Notes under the pieces: generated by a model
What the model was told of the DNA's origin: nothing
What the model saw: the letters and a program-made list of their open reading frames with translations, nothing else
Databases searched by the model: none
Assembly (NCBI GenBank): GCA_016788825.1
Contig: JAEUSD010000010.1
Span: 1-44,693, forward strand
Reading direction: 5' to 3'
Length of the DNA: 44,693 bases
DNA from: Candidatus Doudnabacteria bacterium
Lineage (GTDB): Bacteria; Patescibacteriota; Dojkabacteria; J137; JAEUSD01
In this document: in pieces, positions 42,137 to 44,693 of the stretch
Position numbering within the stretch: position 1 is the stretch's first letter
Layout: every line of letters begins with the position of its first letter
Translations under genes and position numbers: made by a program

Positions 42137-43090
42137 TTACTTGATATATCTCCGGATAGCTAGATAGCTGCTAAAACCGCCCAACAAGAAGCCTGCCAGC
42201 AGGTTAGCTGCAAATAGGCCAATCCACATCAAGATGGTGATGTTTGGCAGGGGTAAGATGGATAGTCGTTCAAACAAGAATACTGCCAAAGCTGACTGTG
42301 GGTTTAACACAAATATCCACGCACCTACCCCTCCGATAATCAATCCAGAGATGAGGGCGCCGAGTAGCCCGTAGACAGCACCTTCAAGTATATACGGCGC
42401 CCGGATGTACCACAGGCTACCGCCTACTAGTTGCATCACACCTATCTCCTCCATCCTGTTGTAGGTTCTAAATTCAACAGTCATTAGTGTAAAGAAGAAA
42501 ATGATTACAAATAGCAAACTCAAGATAACAGTACCTCCTATGCGCAAAGCAGAGAATACATCGCGCAAGTCGTCGATCGTTTTGTCGTCTGTTTTCAAAA
42601 GTATCGGGGGGTCTTTAGGGTCATATTCTTCAAACTTAGCGAGTTCATTGTCGATATCTTGTAATAAAGCCTCGCGGACTGTTTCCAGATCGCTGAGTGA
42701 ATATAGTTGAATATCCAAGCTGGAGTTTAATTTCTTTTCTTCAAACTCGGACAAAACTTTGTATTGGGCTGGGTTTGTCACGATGGTATCTGCTAGGTAG
42801 ATCTGGTAGGCTTCTTCTTCTGAGGTGAAATCGATATTTTTGATCTGCGGGATTGTTTGCCATTCAGATTTCAAACGATCAATGATTTCTTGATCGGTAC
42901 CTACTTCAAAGAACACCAAAACATTATCTCTTGTTTCAATAAATTGGATGTAAAGACTGGAGATGAGAGCTAGACCGCCGAAAATAGTAGCAACAAAGAA
43001 GGCCAAAGCCATTACCGCTACTGAAGACCACGCAACCCAGCCGCTACGGTGTATTTGCTTTGTGGTATTGGATATTACTCTGCTCAACAT
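42137..43090 (-). CDS. ftsX: Cell-division ABC transporter permease FtsX
   Basis: 317 residues. Four membrane helices in the FtsX layout: one near 20-48, an extracytoplasmic loop of about 130 residues, then helices near 187-213, 235-265 and 282-312. 'EFRTYNRMEEIGVMQLVGGS' is the conserved cytoplasmic segment after the second helix. It forms the membrane half of FtsEX, relaying ATP hydrolysis to a peptidoglycan hydrolase outside. The ATG follows the ftsE stop directly, and the hydrolase gene follows 45 bases downstream. A small inverted repeat (GGGCGCCG/CGGCGCCC, 42355-42402) lies between the third and fourth helix codons. Confidence 0.93.
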   Translation of the reverse strand: MLSRVISNTTKQIHRSGWVAWSSVAVMALAFFVATIFGGLALISSLYIQFIETRDNVLVFFEVGTDQEIIDRLKSEWQTIPQIKNIDFTSEEEAYQIYLADTIVTNPAQYKVLSEFEEKKLNSSLDIQLYSLSDLETVREALLQDIDNELAKFEEYDPKDPPILLKTDDKTIDDLRDVFSALRIGGTVILSLLFVIIFFFTLMTVEFRTYNRMEEIGVMQLVGGSLWYIRAPYILEGAVYGLLGALISGLIIGGVGAWIFVLNPQSALAVFLFERLSILPLPNITILMWIGLFAANLLAGFLLGGFSSYLAIRRYIK

Positions 43091-44380
43091 TTATTTTGCT
43101 ATTAAAGATAATTTAACGCGTTTACTTTTTGTGTCTTTTTTTACTTGTAATTTATGTTCTTCCTCTGGCTTCTCTTCCTGTTTACTAAATTTTTGATCTT
43201 CCTCTTTCACAAACTCGCTTACAGCTTTGGATACCAAGACCACTTCTTCGGGGTCGATAATTAACTCTTTTGCTAACTGTTCTGGCCCCGCTGCAATAAT
43301 ATCCTCCACGTCTAGATAGCCAGCAGTCTTTAGGTCGGCGATCACTTCTGGTCGAAGGTCTAGTTTATCTACTGGGGTTTTGTCTGCATCTTGGATAATT
43401 CTTTCTACTTCTTGCTCATCATTAAGAACGACCTCTTCTGCTTCCTTGTCCAGGGCAGTATTTGCTTCATTGACAACTTCTTCCATCTGCTCTGCATTCT
43501 CTACAAGTGATGGAGCGTCTTCAACAGGAATTGGTTTTTCTTTATTCCAGATCTTTAGCCACGAGAGATTGAGTGTCGATTTGGCTTGTTCTGTTTCTTT
43601 TGCATTGTCTATATTTACTTTGATCGGCCCTTTGCGTTCTTCTTGCTTGTCTGGTTGTTCAGCTGTGCCATCATCCAACATTCTTTCTTCGAACTTAGTA
43701 GTTACTTCGTATACGCCTTTCTTGTCATCTCTGACTATTTTCCCGCCTTCCATTTCTACTACGCGTTTGTTTAGGGTATTCACAATATCTGTACCGTGTG
43801 TGGACATAATTACAGTGGTGCCCCAGTTATTAATCTTAGAAAGGATTTGTACAATATCCCATGCGGATGCTGGGTCTAGGTTTCCGGTAGGTTCATCAGC
43901 GATTAGCACCCTTGGGTTGTTGGCTACTGCTCGGGCGATGGCGATACGTTGTTTTTCTCCTCCGGATAGTTGTGCGGGAAACGCCTTCGCCCGGTGTGTG
44001 AGACCGACGATGTCTAGTACATAGGGGACTGTTTCCTTGATTTCACGGTCTTTCTTTCCGGCTGCCTCCATAGCGAAAGCGACATTTTCATACGAGTTTT
44101 TGTCTGGGATTAGCTTGTAGTCTTGAAATATGACTCCTACTTGGCGACGGAGTTTATAGATGTTGTTGCGAGAGAGATTTGTGATGTCCCTGTCTTCAAA
44201 GTAAATTTTCCCTGATGTGGGTTTTTCCTCACGGATCAACATCCTGATCAGAGTGGTTTTCCCTGAACCTGAGGGGCCTATCAAGAACACAAATTCACCT
44301 TCGTCTACGTGTAAGTCAACCTCTCCTAAGACGAAGTCGTTACCTGGATATTGTTTTTTTACTTGTTGAAACTGGATCAA
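43091..44380 (-). CDS. ftsE: Cell-division ATP-binding protein FtsE with long C-terminal extension
   Basis: 429 residues, about 200 more than usual. Residues 1-225 are a complete ABC ATPase: 'GPSGSGKTT' (Walker A, 35-43), 'LSGGEKQR' (signature), 'VLIADEPTGNLD' (Walker B) and the switch His in 'STHG'. The extension is acidic and low-complexity, then has a helix-hairpin-helix-like segment ('LRPEVIADLKTAGYLDVEDI', 'AAGPEQLAKELI') and a Lys-rich end. It drives FtsX. The start is a TTG at 44380, matching the usual MIxF N-terminus, after TTGCGG (44433-44438), 17 bp, TATACT (44410-44415). Confidence 0.92.
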   Translation of the reverse strand: MIQFQQVKKQYPGNDFVLGEVDLHVDEGEFVFLIGPSGSGKTTLIRMLIREEKPTSGKIYFEDRDITNLSRNNIYKLRRQVGVIFQDYKLIPDKNSYENVAFAMEAAGKKDREIKETVPYVLDIVGLTHRAKAFPAQLSGGEKQRIAIARAVANNPRVLIADEPTGNLDPASAWDIVQILSKINNWGTTVIMSTHGTDIVNTLNKRVVEMEGGKIVRDDKKGVYEVTTKFEERMLDDGTAEQPDKQEERKGPIKVNIDNAKETEQAKSTLNLSWLKIWNKEKPIPVEDAPSLVENAEQMEEVVNEANTALDKEAEEVVLNDEQEVERIIQDADKTPVDKLDLRPEVIADLKTAGYLDVEDIIAAGPEQLAKELIIDPEEVVLVSKAVSEFVKEEDQKFSKQEEKPEEEHKLQVKKDTKSKRVKLSLIAK

Positions 44381-44409
44381 TTTGTGTATGGCAGTTTATG
44401 CAGTATACA

Positions 44410-44438
44410 AGTATACAGACTGAGGTGCCCCACCGCAA
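44410..44438 (-). promoter_or_regulatory. Promoter of ftsEX
   Basis: TTGCGG (44433-44438), 17 bp, TATACT (44410-44415) on the minus strand; a second TATACT lies at 44402-44407. The start near 44403 gives a leader of about 23 nt before the TTG start codon. Confidence 0.5.
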
Positions 44439-44454
44439 CTTGAGAATGGTGAAA

Positions 44455-44693
44455 CTAGATTATCTGCACTGAGCTGAGAACGCTTTCAAACATTGGCAAC
44501 GCCTTGCCGTACTCTTCCTCCGTGGTTGAAAGATAGAATTTGTACACTAAATCACGTTTGACAACAAATACTTCAACCCCTACTCGTTTCTGTCCTTCGT
44601 ATGATTTTTCAGAAATTATTTTATTTGCACGGAGTCCAGACACTTCTGTATCTTCGATGTACGCGACTGAGATTTCTGGATCAAGCTCAAGCT
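44455..44693 (-). CDS. C-terminal fragment of an unrecognised protein (5' end off window)
   Basis: The frame is open to the window edge, so about 79 C-terminal residues are visible and the start lies outside. 'VGVEVFVVKRDLVYKFYLST' and 'ALPMFESVLSSVQII' resemble the C-terminal part of PsbP-like/DUF1795-type secreted proteins, where a strand is followed by a final helix ending in a Ser-Phe/Val motif. Similarity is by eye. It lies upstream of ftsE on the same strand. Confidence 0.5.
   Translation of the reverse strand, partial: LELDPEISVAYIEDTEVSGLRANKIISEKSYEGQKRVGVEVFVVKRDLVYKFYLSTTEEEYGKALPMFESVLSSVQII

Overview
The window looks like a chromosomal piece from a Patescibacteria/CPR bacterium (possibly Katanobacteria, Microgenomates or Dojkabacteria; the class cannot be fixed from here). 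Reasons: a short alanyl-tRNA synthetase without its C-terminal domains, many single-anchor surface proteins with Ig-like, lamin-tail or Ser/Thr/Pro-rich segments, a reduced type-IV-secretion-like ATPase and VirB6-like pair, ftsEX followed by a coiled-coil M23 protein, and almost no biosynthetic genes. UGA is used as a stop. Many genes have a TATAAT-like -10 box placed so that the mRNA would start at or next to the start codon, so leaderless mRNAs seem common.

Bases 1-22231 are mostly accessory and minus-strand. They hold two giant secreted proteins of 2457 and 1297 residues built on the same scaffold: signal peptide, Ig-like domains, a LysM-like module with cysteine inserts, a Cys-containing beta domain and LGFP-type wall-binding repeats. 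The tips differ. The first giant adds SH3b domains and an intact M23 peptidase and ends in a domain matching the RNase A-like CdiA toxin pattern; a 123-residue acidic protein overlapping its stop is the likely immunity protein. The second ends in a phosphodiester-glycosidase (NAGPA-like) domain. Each giant sits beside a gene for a single-pass membrane protein of unknown, possibly propeller-like fold, and a predicted lytic transglycosylase lies upstream. I read this as a cell-surface system for attacking or interacting with a walled neighbour or host. Four promoters in this region share a 16-bp palindrome (TTGTATTGCAATACAA and one variant) exactly 22 bp upstream of the -10 box, which points to a common activator. 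One of the four drives a structured 250-nt leader before an SPFH-domain gene.

Bases 10847-14386 form a plus-strand block with two small helical proteins of unknown function and a P-type ATPase. Bases 22265-29850 hold alaS with a T-box leader, a DedA-family membrane protein, a membrane-anchored unknown, a lipoprotein sugar-type binding protein and an Ig-like surface protein. Bases 29847-35847 hold the type-IV-like membrane proteins and ATPase, with a PduO-type cobalamin adenosyltransferase between them. Bases 35928-44380 are housekeeping genes (recJ, truB, ftsX, ftsE) mixed with envelope proteins, including an M23 domain that appears circularly permuted. Both window ends cut a gene.

A further pattern runs through many coding regions: perfect GC-rich inverted repeats of 8-16 bp inside genes, often with 25-33 nt between the arms. 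They are not explained by the gene annotation.
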